From Lachnospiraceae bacterium UBA7205 (GTDB taxonomy: Bacteria > Bacillota > Clostridia > Lachnospirales > Lachnospiraceae): a DNA stretch of 64,000 bases. The stretch covers positions 57,079-121,078 of the forward strand of contig DKUL01000036.1 of assembly GCA_002490665.1 (NCBI GenBank), given 5' to 3'. The notes beneath the pieces are model-generated. The model was not told where the DNA came from. It made no database searches and worked only from the letters and a program-made list of their open reading frames with translations. The translations under genes were made by a program, and so were the position numbers. The first letter of the stretch is position 1. Each line of letters starts with the position of its first letter. Shown piece after piece: positions 33,118-41,423 of the stretch.

Positions 33118-33933
33118 GTCTGCAAAATCCTCAAGTGTCCGGAACGTATAGCCCATTTCCTCCCATTTTGTCAGCAGTTCATCCAGTATTTCCCCATTGG
33201 TTTTTGAGGTGCTGTGCAGAAGGACAATGGCACCGGGATGAATCCGTCCGACAAGCTTTTTGAATGCCTCCTCATGGGTCGGCTGTTTATCCTGGTACCA
33301 GTCAACATAGGCAAGGCTCCAGAAGAAGGTATGGTACCCCATGTCCTTTGCCATCTCCAGGTTTTTGGTATTGTATTTGCCCTGCGGCGGGCGGTAAAAT
33401 CGTGCCAGCTCTCCCCCGGTAATTTCCCTGAATTTATTTTCGACATCCTTCATTTCCTTTTCAAAGGACTCCCGCGAGGAAATTGAGGACATATCCAGAT
33501 GGTGGTATGTGTGGTTTCCGACAAAGTGTCCTTCTGACACCATCCGCTTTACAAGCTCCGGCGCAGACTCAAGATAATGTCCGACCACAAAAAAGGTTGC
33601 CGGGACATTGTGCTTTTTCAGGGCGTCCAGAATCGGTTCGGTATTCCCATTTTCATAACCCGCATCAAAGGTCAGGTAGATAACTTTTTCCGTGTTGTTT
33701 CCGACATAGTATGCATTGTGTTTTTTCAATTCCTCCGAAGAGGCATTTCCAGTAGGCTGGCTGCCTTCCTTGCCAAAGCCCAGCCCCCAGTTCTCAGTAG
33801 ACACGCTTCCGCTGGCAGGAATCGCCAGCTGATCAAGTTTCTCATATTTGACATAAGCAACTCCTCTGCCAAACAGAAAAGCCAAAGCCAGGAGTACGAT
33901 TAATATTGCTGCCTTTTTCAGTCTGATTTTCAT
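33106..33933 (-). CDS. PdaA-like polysaccharide deacetylase (second copy)
   Basis: A 275-residue exported enzyme closely related to the gene at 16133-17113. An uncleaved or cleaved signal segment (AAILIVLLALAFLFG) is followed by ENWGLGFGKEGSQPTGNAS and the NodB domain: TFDAGYENG, GNHTYHH, RPPQGKYN and HPGAIVLLHSTSKTNGE. TFDAGYENG is the standard PdaA form. It lacks the lipobox and linker of its paralogue. PdaA makes muramic delta-lactam for spore cortex in sporulating relatives; this role here is inference. Confidence 0.9.
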   Translation of the reverse strand: MKIRLKKAAILIVLLALAFLFGRGVAYVKYEKLDQLAIPASGSVSTENWGLGFGKEGSQPTGNASSEELKKHNAYYVGNNTEKVIYLTFDAGYENGNTEPILDALKKHNVPATFFVVGHYLESAPELVKRMVSEGHFVGNHTYHHLDMSSISSRESFEKEMKDVENKFREITGGELARFYRPPQGKYNTKNLEMAKDMGYHTFFWSLAYVDWYQDKQPTHEEAFKKLVGRIHPGAIVLLHSTSKTNGEILDELLTKWEEMGYTFRTLEDFADKNK

Positions 33934-34079
33934 AAAACGGTATCCTAAAGGTTCTTATTTAAGGATATTTGCGCAAAGGCAAAAAAATGCCTGTCCAGTG
34001 TCATTTTTGTACAGTTCCATAGTGGCAGCACCGGGCAGATTGTGATAAAATGAAATGAAAGAAAGAAACAGGAGGCTGG

Positions 34080-35024
34080 ATGGAGATGGATAGTGCGGTA
34101 TCAAAAAATATATTGGCAAAAATCGAGGAAAACGTATCGAAAGTGATGATTGGAAAGAACGAGGTGACAAGGCTTCTGCTCGCGGCTGTGGCAGCAGGCG
34201 GGCATGTCCTTCTGGAGGATGTTCCCGGGACGGGCAAGACTGTCCTTGCAAAGGCGCTTGCAAAGTCGATGGGATGTGCTTTTGACAGGGTACAGTTCAC
34301 GCCGGATTTGCTGCCAAGCGATGTGACAGGACTGTCATTTTTTAACCAGGAGAAGGCGGCGTTTACATTTAAGAAGGGGCCTGTGTTTACAAACATCCTG
34401 CTGGCTGACGAGATAAACAGGGCGACGCCGAGAACCCAGTCGAGCCTTCTGGAATGCATGGCGGAAGGCCAGGTGACCGTGGATGGGGAGACGCGGGTGC
34501 TGGAGGCGCCGTTTTTTGTCATTGCAACACAGAATCCGGTGGAGACAATCGGCTGTTTTCCGCTTCCCGAGGCACAGCTTGACCGCTTCCTCATGAAGAT
34601 TCGTATGGGGGATATGACGAAGAAGGAAGAGCGCCAGATGGTTGACCGTTTTATCAACGCGGAGCCGCTTGCGGAAATCCAGGCGGTGTGCAGTGCGGAG
34701 GATATCAGGGAATTGCAGCGTGCGTGCAGGCAGGTTTATGTGCATGATGACCTGCGCGATTATATTGTCGCGCTTGTGCAGGACACCAGAAAAAGCAATG
34801 TCGGTGTCAGTCCTAGGGGAACCCTCGCCTTTCTGCGCGTATCGCAGGGGTATGCGCTTGTGCAGGGAAGGGATTATGTGGTGCCTGAGGATATCAAGGA
34901 GGTTGCGCACTGCGTGCTGTGTCACAGGCTGATTGGCGAGTTTGACGAGGCGCAGAAAAAAGTCGTTGTTACCAATATTTTAAACAGTGTGGAGCTGCCA
35001 ACGGAGGACTGGTCGAAGAGATGA
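34080..35024 (+). CDS. MoxR-family AAA+ ATPase
   Basis: A 314-residue cytoplasmic chaperone-like ATPase. Walker A is EDVPGTGKTVLAKAL, Walker B is NILLADEINRATPRTQSSLL, sensor 1 is VIATQNPVE, and the arginine-finger region is PEAQLDRFLMKI. It heads a three-gene operon with coupled starts (ATGA overlaps), the common MoxR-DUF58-DUF4129/transglutaminase arrangement thought to help assemble or mature exported proteins. The start has AGGAGG four bases in front; a second ATG six bases on has better spacing. Confidence 0.95.
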   Translation: MEMDSAVSKNILAKIEENVSKVMIGKNEVTRLLLAAVAAGGHVLLEDVPGTGKTVLAKALAKSMGCAFDRVQFTPDLLPSDVTGLSFFNQEKAAFTFKKGPVFTNILLADEINRATPRTQSSLLECMAEGQVTVDGETRVLEAPFFVIATQNPVETIGCFPLPEAQLDRFLMKIRMGDMTKKEERQMVDRFINAEPLAEIQAVCSAEDIRELQRACRQVYVHDDLRDYIVALVQDTRKSNVGVSPRGTLAFLRVSQGYALVQGRDYVVPEDIKEVAHCVLCHRLIGEFDEAQKKVVVTNILNSVELPTEDWSKR

Positions 35025-36151
35025 TTCTATTTTTATTGCTTGGGGTGATGATGGCAGGCATACTATGGCGGTTCTGTTTTAAACACTGGTGGTCAAAGGA
35101 TGTTTCCGTGAAGCTGTGGTTTGAGTCCGGCACGGTTTATGCGGGGCAGGAGACGAAGCTTTACGAGGTGATTGAAAACCGCAAAAGGATGCCGGTTCCG
35201 GTTCTTGAAGTGCGGTTTCGCACCAGAAAGGAACTTGACTTTACCAACACGGAGAATACCAATGTCAGCGATTATATTTATAAGCGGGACGTATTTGCCA
35301 TCCTGGGAAGGCAGAAAATAACGAGGGAAATTCCCGTAAAGTGCACCCGGCGCGGAAAGTATGCAGTCAGCGATGCGGAAATTACAGCCCATACCCTGCT
35401 TTACAACAAATATTACAGCAAGGGCATCACGACGCCGGCAGAGCTGTACGTGTATGCTAAAATGACAGATGTGTCAGAAATTATGTCCATGTGTGAACAA
35501 ATGCTGGGGACGATTCAGTGTGCAAGGCACCTTTATGAAGACCCGTTTGCGTTCCGCACAATCAGGGGCTACACGACAGACGACCCGATGAAAACCATTA
35601 ACTGGAAGGCAAGCGCCAGGACGGGGGCGCTGATGGTCAACACATATGATTCCGCTCAGTCGCGCAAGGCAATGGTTTTTCTGGACGTGGAGGACACCGG
35701 GATATTAAAACGCGAAGACCTGGTGGAAGAGAGCATAGCCATGGCGGCAACAATTGTCAGAAAGCTGCTGCGCCAGGGCACGGAGGTCGGGTTTGCCTAC
35801 AATGGAGAGGGACAGGTTGTGATGCCATCCAACAGCAAAGGCATTCTGACCGGTCTGGAACGAATGCTTGCGGAATACAGCTGTGAGAAAGGGACGGAAG
35901 CGTTCGGGCAGCTGGTCGGGGGGCTTTTTTCCGGCGTATTTGCCCAGAAGCCGCTTTCGCAGGATACGCTTCTTATTTTTATAACAAAGAACCTGAATGC
36001 GGCGCTTATGGAGCGCATCAGGGAATGTGCCGGAACCTATTACGCGCTGGTCGTGATGCCTGTCTGCCGCGGGGAAAAAGCGGTTCAGAGCGATGATGTC
36101 AGGGGCAGTGACCGGATACGGGTAGTGGTCAGGGAGGTGGAGAGAGGATGA
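35021..36151 (+). CDS. DUF58 protein
   Basis: A 376-residue protein with one or two N-terminal membrane segments (LFLLLGVMMAGILWRFCFKHW) and the DUF58 core DPFAFRTIRGYTTDDPMKTI, then NWKASARTGALMV, the family signature. The C-terminal part resembles a von Willebrand A-like fold (AMVFLDVEDTG). It overlaps moxR by 4 bases and the next gene by 4 bases. Works with the MoxR ATPase in an uncharacterised envelope process. Confidence 0.92.
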   Translation: MILFLLLGVMMAGILWRFCFKHWWSKDVSVKLWFESGTVYAGQETKLYEVIENRKRMPVPVLEVRFRTRKELDFTNTENTNVSDYIYKRDVFAILGRQKITREIPVKCTRRGKYAVSDAEITAHTLLYNKYYSKGITTPAELYVYAKMTDVSEIMSMCEQMLGTIQCARHLYEDPFAFRTIRGYTTDDPMKTINWKASARTGALMVNTYDSAQSRKAMVFLDVEDTGILKREDLVEESIAMAATIVRKLLRQGTEVGFAYNGEGQVVMPSNSKGILTGLERMLAEYSCEKGTEAFGQLVGGLFSGVFAQKPLSQDTLLIFITKNLNAALMERIRECAGTYYALVVMPVCRGEKAVQSDDVRGSDRIRVVVREVERG

Positions 36152-37368
36152 AACGGAACCGAGTCCTGAGGGTGGCAGGATATGTCCACGCCACGCTGTT
36201 CTTTGCGCTGATGATTCCGCTCCTGTACACGGTGGCAGGACTGGAAGACCCCGCAGGGGCAGGTGTTTTGTATCTCAAATGCCTGCTGGTGGCGATTCCG
36301 GTAATTGTCACGGAGCGGGCGATAAAATGCGTGAAAAGCCTTGCCGTGTATGTCATTATATGCGTGGGGATGCTGGCGGGTATCTGGTTTGCGGCAGGGC
36401 TGTCAAATGCCTCCGGCGCGTATGTGGTCTGCTACTGTATCGGGATGACTGCCGAGACGTTTGCCATATCGCTGAAACGGCTGCGGGGCAGGTTGAAGGA
36501 GTCCGCACACAGGAAGGCAAGCGAACCGTTTGCGCCGAAGGAGGAGGAATTCCTGGACACGCCCATGCTGCCGCTGGTCTGGTATTTTGTCGTGATTTAC
36601 CTGTCTGGTATTTGCCTGGATGGGAAGCCCTTGTGTGACATGGCATTTTACAGTGCGGCGGTTTATCTTTTCCTGGCGTTATTCTGTACATATTTTCGCG
36701 CGACGGATGCATATCTGGAAATGAATAAGCGGACAAAGGGAATTCCCAGAAAGCGCCTGTACGGTGTGGGATTTTCCATGCTTTTGCTTTTCTGCGCGTT
36801 TCTGCTGGTATGCATTCTTCCGTCCGCCCTGCTGGCAGGCCAGAGACCCTACACGGACATCCGGCACTGGTTTGACGATGTCGATTTTGTTTCCTATGAG
36901 TACGAAAGCAGTTCCGGATTTGAGGGAGTGGCTTCGGGCGGCATGGGAATGATGGAGCTGATAATGGACGGGGAACCGGCTCCGGAACCGTCGAAGCTTA
37001 TGAACGGAATATTCTGGATAATCGGCAGTGTGTGTATCCTGGGGCTTGTCTACGGCATCTTACAGTTTATCCGCCAGCTTTTCCGGGACTTTAGGGACAG
37101 CCATGACGAGAATGGCGACAGGATTGAGGCGCTTGAGGAGCCGGACAAGGCAGCGGCCATCATGCCCGTCAGGGCGCGCGGCGCGGAGGGCGAAGCAGAA
37201 AAAATCAGGCGCAGATACCGCAAGACCATTCGCAGGCACAGAAAGGAGATGCCTGCGCCGCACGAGGCGCCCGCTGAAATTGAGGAGCAGGCAGGGCTGG
37301 GGGACGATGAGCAGATGCAGCAGCTTCACAGGGACTATGAAAGGGTGCGCTACGGAAAAATGATGTAA
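36148..37368 (+). CDS. Polytopic membrane protein with DUF4129-like tail
   Basis: A 406-residue protein with about six membrane segments in the first 225 residues, an extracytoplasmic stretch (QRPYTDIRHWFDDVDFV to PEPSKLMNG) and one more membrane segment near 290-310. The C-terminal tail, KIRRRYRKTIRRHRKEMPAP and QLHRDYERVRYG, resembles the DUF4129 ending of transglutaminase-like partners of MoxR systems, but no transglutaminase core is present. Third gene of the operon, coupled by ATGA. Confidence 0.72.
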   Translation: MKRNRVLRVAGYVHATLFFALMIPLLYTVAGLEDPAGAGVLYLKCLLVAIPVIVTERAIKCVKSLAVYVIICVGMLAGIWFAAGLSNASGAYVVCYCIGMTAETFAISLKRLRGRLKESAHRKASEPFAPKEEEFLDTPMLPLVWYFVVIYLSGICLDGKPLCDMAFYSAAVYLFLALFCTYFRATDAYLEMNKRTKGIPRKRLYGVGFSMLLLFCAFLLVCILPSALLAGQRPYTDIRHWFDDVDFVSYEYESSSGFEGVASGGMGMMELIMDGEPAPEPSKLMNGIFWIIGSVCILGLVYGILQFIRQLFRDFRDSHDENGDRIEALEEPDKAAAIMPVRARGAEGEAEKIRRRYRKTIRRHRKEMPAPHEAPAEIEEQAGLGDDEQMQQLHRDYERVRYGKMM

Positions 37369-37394
37369 GTATGATATTTTTGTATGATATTTTT
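37369..37394 (+). repeat. Perfect tandem 13-base direct repeat before the rep gene
   Basis: GTATGATATTTTT occurs twice head to tail, directly after the stop of the previous gene. Further on, TTGCGT appears twice within 20 bases and a TTGCG once near the start codon. AT-rich repeats upstream of a Rep_3 gene resemble plasmid iterons, though only two full copies are present. Confidence 0.55.
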
Positions 37395-37505
37395 GAAAAT
37401 AAGAACTTGCGTAAACCTTGAAATTGCGTTATCATAAAAATTATATGTATCGATTTAAGAAGTTCCATGAGATATAGGAGTTTGCATTGCGAAAGAGGTT
37501 ATTGA

Positions 37506-38594
37506 ATGAATCGTAAGAAAAAAAGAGGCGGTACGGAAGTCGCTTTCAGACCACAGACCATTATTGAGGCGAGGTATGACCTTGACAGGAGACAGAATGA
37601 CATCCTTGATATCCTGCTTGGCATTGTGGGCGAGGGAGATGACACGGAGGAAAATACGCGTTATGAGATTAACATAGGTGATGTCAAGCATCTGTATAAT
37701 CTGCATGACGAGTCAAATGCATACAGCTATCTGCAAAAGGCGGTCAAGAAGTTCGAGGGGCTTGGCTTCCGCCTGAAGGAGGACGAGGGAACGGATATTT
37801 ACTATCCCTGGTTCAGCAAGATAAAGTATCAGAAAAAGCGCGGGGACGAGGGCAGGAGCAAAATTGTGCTTGACCTCCATCCTGAGGTTAAGGAAATGAT
37901 TATGTCCGCAAAACAGGGGGCATACTATCGTATCGAATATCCTCTTAATCTTACAAAAAAATACTCCAAAAGGCTTTACTATCTGTTAAAGGACAAGGAA
38001 ACGTTCAATGGCGGGGTATTCGTGATAGCGTTTGACGAACTCAGGAGGATGATGAAGATACCGGAGTCCTATGCCAACGGCAATGTGAAGCGTGAGATTC
38101 TGGACAAGCCGTATGAGGAGATTAACGGAAATACGGATATCTCTTTTGAGTACGAGCTGATTTATGAGCGTCTGCCAAGCGGACAGCAGGGCATCAGCGC
38201 CGTCCGGTTCCGGGTAAAACGGATAAAAAGGAACCGCACCGTTGTCGAGTATGAGACGATAGAGAAAAACGGGGAGACCGTTGTCGCGACGGAGGAGGAG
38301 CAGGAGGTTATAGACATTCTGGACTGCAGCCTCAAGGAGGCAAAGGATATTCTCCGGACGGCAAAAGCCAATGACCGGACACATGACCAGCTGATAGAGA
38401 TATTGTCCTATACGTTAAAGAAACAGGTTGAGAACAGGGTCGGTTATGTGCTGACCATACTGAAGAATGGTTACAACGAGCCGACAAAGCTCGGGGGGAA
38501 ACAGAGCGGTTCGTCATGGAACAACAAGGAGCTTGACACGGCATATTCGCAGATGAATTTTGCCGATCTGGAAAAACAGATTTTATCAAACTGA
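37506..38594 (+). CDS. Rep_3-family (RepB-like) replication initiator protein
   Basis: A 362-residue protein similar to theta-plasmid initiators. The N-terminal winged-helix domain is visible in QTIIEARYDLDRRQNDILDI and the second in YRIEYPLNLTKKYSKRLYYL, KGG-type loops and FDELRRMMKIPESYANGNVK. The C-terminal 100 residues are an extension with helices. The family normally binds iterons and opens a plasmid origin. Here the gene sits among chromosomal genes with no mobilisation or partition genes, and the next gene, an ABC ATPase, starts 21 bases later. It may be a domesticated initiator acting as a DNA-binding regulator. Confidence 0.82.
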   Translation: MNRKKKRGGTEVAFRPQTIIEARYDLDRRQNDILDILLGIVGEGDDTEENTRYEINIGDVKHLYNLHDESNAYSYLQKAVKKFEGLGFRLKEDEGTDIYYPWFSKIKYQKKRGDEGRSKIVLDLHPEVKEMIMSAKQGAYYRIEYPLNLTKKYSKRLYYLLKDKETFNGGVFVIAFDELRRMMKIPESYANGNVKREILDKPYEEINGNTDISFEYELIYERLPSGQQGISAVRFRVKRIKRNRTVVEYETIEKNGETVVATEEEQEVIDILDCSLKEAKDILRTAKANDRTHDQLIEILSYTLKKQVENRVGYVLTILKNGYNEPTKLGGKQSGSSWNNKELDTAYSQMNFADLEKQILSN

Positions 38595-38615
38595 TGTGTG
38601 AAAAAGGGTTATGAT

Positions 38616-39308
38616 ATGGAACGGTTGCTGGCAGTAAATATTGTGTGTTCCTACGGACGCAAAAAAGTGCTTTCCGGTGTGAATATAGCAGCCGGTGCGG
38701 GACAGTGCGTCGGCATTGTCGGGACAAATGGCTGCGGAAAATCCACGCTGCTGAACATTCTTGCAGGGCTCAGACGGCCGGATGGCGGAGAGGTTTATTT
38801 TGACGGAAGGCGAGCAGAAGGGCGCCAGGGCAGGCAGCTTTTTATGCAGTACGTCGGATATGTGCCGCAGGAGAGCAATCTGATACCGGAGCTTAGCGTG
38901 ATGGACAATCTGCGGTTATGGTACCGGGATGCGGATTCGCTGCAAAAGGAGCTTCGGCAGGGCTTTCTGCATGAGCTTGGCGTGGATGAAATGTGCAGGA
39001 TGAAGGCCGGAAAGCTTTCGGGGGGCATGAAAAAACGCGTCAGTATAGGGTGTGCACTGGCAGGAAACCCGCCGGTTCTCATGCTGGATGAGCCGGATGC
39101 CGCGCTTGACCTGCCGGGAAAAGCGGATATCAGGAGATATCTTACAATGTATAAGGAGCTTGGAGGCACGATTCTCCTCGCGACGCATGATGAGATAGAT
39201 TTGGACTTGTGTGACAGGATTTTTGTCCTGAACAGGGGAATGAGCAGGGAGACAGACAGAGCCTTGCGGGGGGAACTGCTAATAAAACAGATGAGGAATG
39301 AGGAGTAG
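38616..39308 (+). CDS. ABC transporter ATP-binding protein
   Basis: A 230-residue ATPase. Walker A GTNGCGKST, Q-loop in YVGYVPQES, signature LSGGMKKR, Walker B VLMLDEPDAALD and switch His in ATHDE are all intact. It should power the permease encoded at 41424-43550. The ATG at 38616 has AAGGG 7 bases in front; an in-frame GTG at 38598 has none. It reaches to within 4 bases of the next gene. Confidence 0.93.
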   Translation: MERLLAVNIVCSYGRKKVLSGVNIAAGAGQCVGIVGTNGCGKSTLLNILAGLRRPDGGEVYFDGRRAEGRQGRQLFMQYVGYVPQESNLIPELSVMDNLRLWYRDADSLQKELRQGFLHELGVDEMCRMKAGKLSGGMKKRVSIGCALAGNPPVLMLDEPDAALDLPGKADIRRYLTMYKELGGTILLATHDEIDLDLCDRIFVLNRGMSRETDRALRGELLIKQMRNEE

Positions 39309-39312
39309 AGAA

Positions 39313-41409
39313 GTGGAAGAAAACAACAATTTAGAAAACAACGCAAACGGCTCCCTGTATGGGGGTGGGGCGTACGGCACAGAGCCGCAGCCGGAGTCGA
39401 CTGAACAGTCGTCCGTATACGGCACGCCGCAGCCGTCACAGGAAACGGCAGCAGCGCCAGAGCAGGCACAGGCGCCACAGGAAGCGGAGCCTGTTTCCGC
39501 ACCAGAGCAGGAAGCGGAGCCTATGGCAGCGGTCTCGCTTGAGAAGCCGGCAAAACCGGAACAGCCGCAGTCAGGTCAGTCCTATCAGCCGGCGGACGGA
39601 CAGCCATTCAATGGCGGACAGCAGGGATTTTATGGTCAGCCGCTGTCTGGAACGCAGCAGGATCCGGGTGCATGGAATGGCAGCGGACAGCCGATGCCTT
39701 CCGGTCAGCCAAACGGATATCAGCCAAATTACAATGGACAGCCGATGGGCGGGAATCCGGCAAACGGATACCCTGTGAATGGGAATGCGACGGGCGGATA
39801 TCAGCCGAATTACAACGGACAGCCGATGAATCCCAATTATGCCATGAATGGATATCAGCCAAATTATACGATGCAGCAGGCGGTTCCATATGCCCAGCCG
39901 AAGAAACGCAAAACAGGGCTGATTGTCGGCATTTCTGTAGCAGCGGTGCTCGTGGTGGCTGTGGCAGCAGGGGTTGTGCTGTCAAAGCCCCTTTTTGGCG
40001 GCGGTGCAAAACAGCAGCTTGCAAAGGGAACGCTGAACATGACAAAGGAGATGGAGGCATACTCGGGTTCCATCAGCAAGGAAATTGATATTGACGCATT
40101 GCAGAAGCTCACGTTCCAAAAGCCGATGCATACCAATATTGATTTGTCGTTTACCGACCCGAGTGCTTCGGGAAGCTTTGATAATGTCAGCCTGGAGATT
40201 GATTCCATTTCAGATATCAAAAACAAGCGGGGAAAGTATGATGTGAATTTTGGCACATACGGGTTTGACATGGAGCTTGGAAGCATTGTTGCCGACAATA
40301 ATACACTGTATATCAGTTCCCCGCTTCTTTTTAAGGAGGACGTGTACAGCCTCGATGTGACCAACCTTGGAAAGGATTTTAACAATTCGGCATGGTCCGA
40401 GCTGCTTGACACCACGCTTCCGGAAGATACCACCTATGCACTTTTTGACTACGAAACTGACAGTGCGGGGACAGATGCAGCGGATGTGACGGAGCTGGGC
40501 AAAATTATCAGAAAGTACAGCCAGGACACACAGGGCGCTTTCAAGTATACCTTTATCAAGGAGAAAAGGGAGTTCCCATACGGCGGCGCCCTGGCAGAGT
40601 TTGGCGGTGTACAGGTTACTGCGGACAAGGATGTTATCAATGCGTCCATTGAAAACGTCAAAAACGACATTCTTTCCAGCGATTTTTACGCAGATTATCT
40701 GGAGCGCTATAGGACGATGTACGGCAGCGGGTTTGACGAATACAAAAAAGAGTTTGACACTGCGATTGAGCAGATTTTTGGAATGCGGTATGAACAGGAT
40801 CCGGTGCTGAACTTTTACCTTGATAAGAAAGGGCGTATCATCAATATCTCCACACCCGAGGATATCGTGGTGTCAAGCCAGTATACGGATGTGGATTCCA
40901 TTGCGGTGGACATTGATTTTGGCGGCGACGAGCGCACGCTGGACTCCATCGAGGGCGGCATCTATATGCAGGCGGGTGGAGAAATCCTTTATCTTGGCAT
41001 TTCACGGACTGCCTATGTTACGGAGGATTTTTACAATGAGGATCTGACAATAAGGCTGCAAAGTGACAGCAGTGAGGATGACATTACCTTTTATTATGGC
41101 AATGACTGGGGCTATGATGACAAGACGTATGACATGACAATATCAATCGAGGCATCCGGTGAGACGCTGTCCCTGACTGCGGACGGCAGCCTGGAGGATG
41201 TTGTAAAAGGTGAGCAGTACACGTTCCGGGTGGACAATGCCGCACTGACCATAGATGATGAGGAGCTGCTGCTTATGCGGGGCGTTGTCTCAATGGAACC
41301 GGCAGAGGACAGTAAGGTCGATGTGCCTGAGAATGCCATCGATATTCTTAAGATGAGCCGGGAGGATATTATGGGGGCACTTTATAAAGCGCTTTATTCA
41401 TTTCAGTAA
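39313..41409 (+). CDS. Single-span membrane protein with Gln/Pro-rich N-terminus
   Basis: About 698 residues. The first 190 are disordered and rich in Gln, Pro, Gly and Asn, with the repeat GYQPNYNGQPM three times. A basic patch KKRK precedes one membrane segment (GLIVGISVAAVLVVAVAAGVVL), so the disordered part is cytoplasmic and the 470-residue remainder is outside. The outer part begins NMTKEMEAYSGSISKEIDID and contains repeated beta-rich segments with many Asp and Thr residues. The GTG at 39313 is 7 bases after AGGAG; an in-frame ATG at 39298 overlaps the ATPase gene. It lies between ATPase and permease genes, so a role in the same system is likely. No known family recognised. Confidence 0.75.
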   Translation: MEENNNLENNANGSLYGGGAYGTEPQPESTEQSSVYGTPQPSQETAAAPEQAQAPQEAEPVSAPEQEAEPMAAVSLEKPAKPEQPQSGQSYQPADGQPFNGGQQGFYGQPLSGTQQDPGAWNGSGQPMPSGQPNGYQPNYNGQPMGGNPANGYPVNGNATGGYQPNYNGQPMNPNYAMNGYQPNYTMQQAVPYAQPKKRKTGLIVGISVAAVLVVAVAAGVVLSKPLFGGGAKQQLAKGTLNMTKEMEAYSGSISKEIDIDALQKLTFQKPMHTNIDLSFTDPSASGSFDNVSLEIDSISDIKNKRGKYDVNFGTYGFDMELGSIVADNNTLYISSPLLFKEDVYSLDVTNLGKDFNNSAWSELLDTTLPEDTTYALFDYETDSAGTDAADVTELGKIIRKYSQDTQGAFKYTFIKEKREFPYGGALAEFGGVQVTADKDVINASIENVKNDILSSDFYADYLERYRTMYGSGFDEYKKEFDTAIEQIFGMRYEQDPVLNFYLDKKGRIINISTPEDIVVSSQYTDVDSIAVDIDFGGDERTLDSIEGGIYMQAGGEILYLGISRTAYVTEDFYNEDLTIRLQSDSSEDDITFYYGNDWGYDDKTYDMTISIEASGETLSLTADGSLEDVVKGEQYTFRVDNAALTIDDEELLLMRGVVSMEPAEDSKVDVPENAIDILKMSREDIMGALYKALYSFQ

Positions 41410-41423
41410 TTAGTGTGAAAAAT

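Noticed and set aside
37369..37505. An active plasmid origin upstream of the Rep_3 gene
   Set aside because: Only two full 13-base repeats are present, no partition or mobilisation genes lie nearby, and both sides carry ordinary chromosomal operons.
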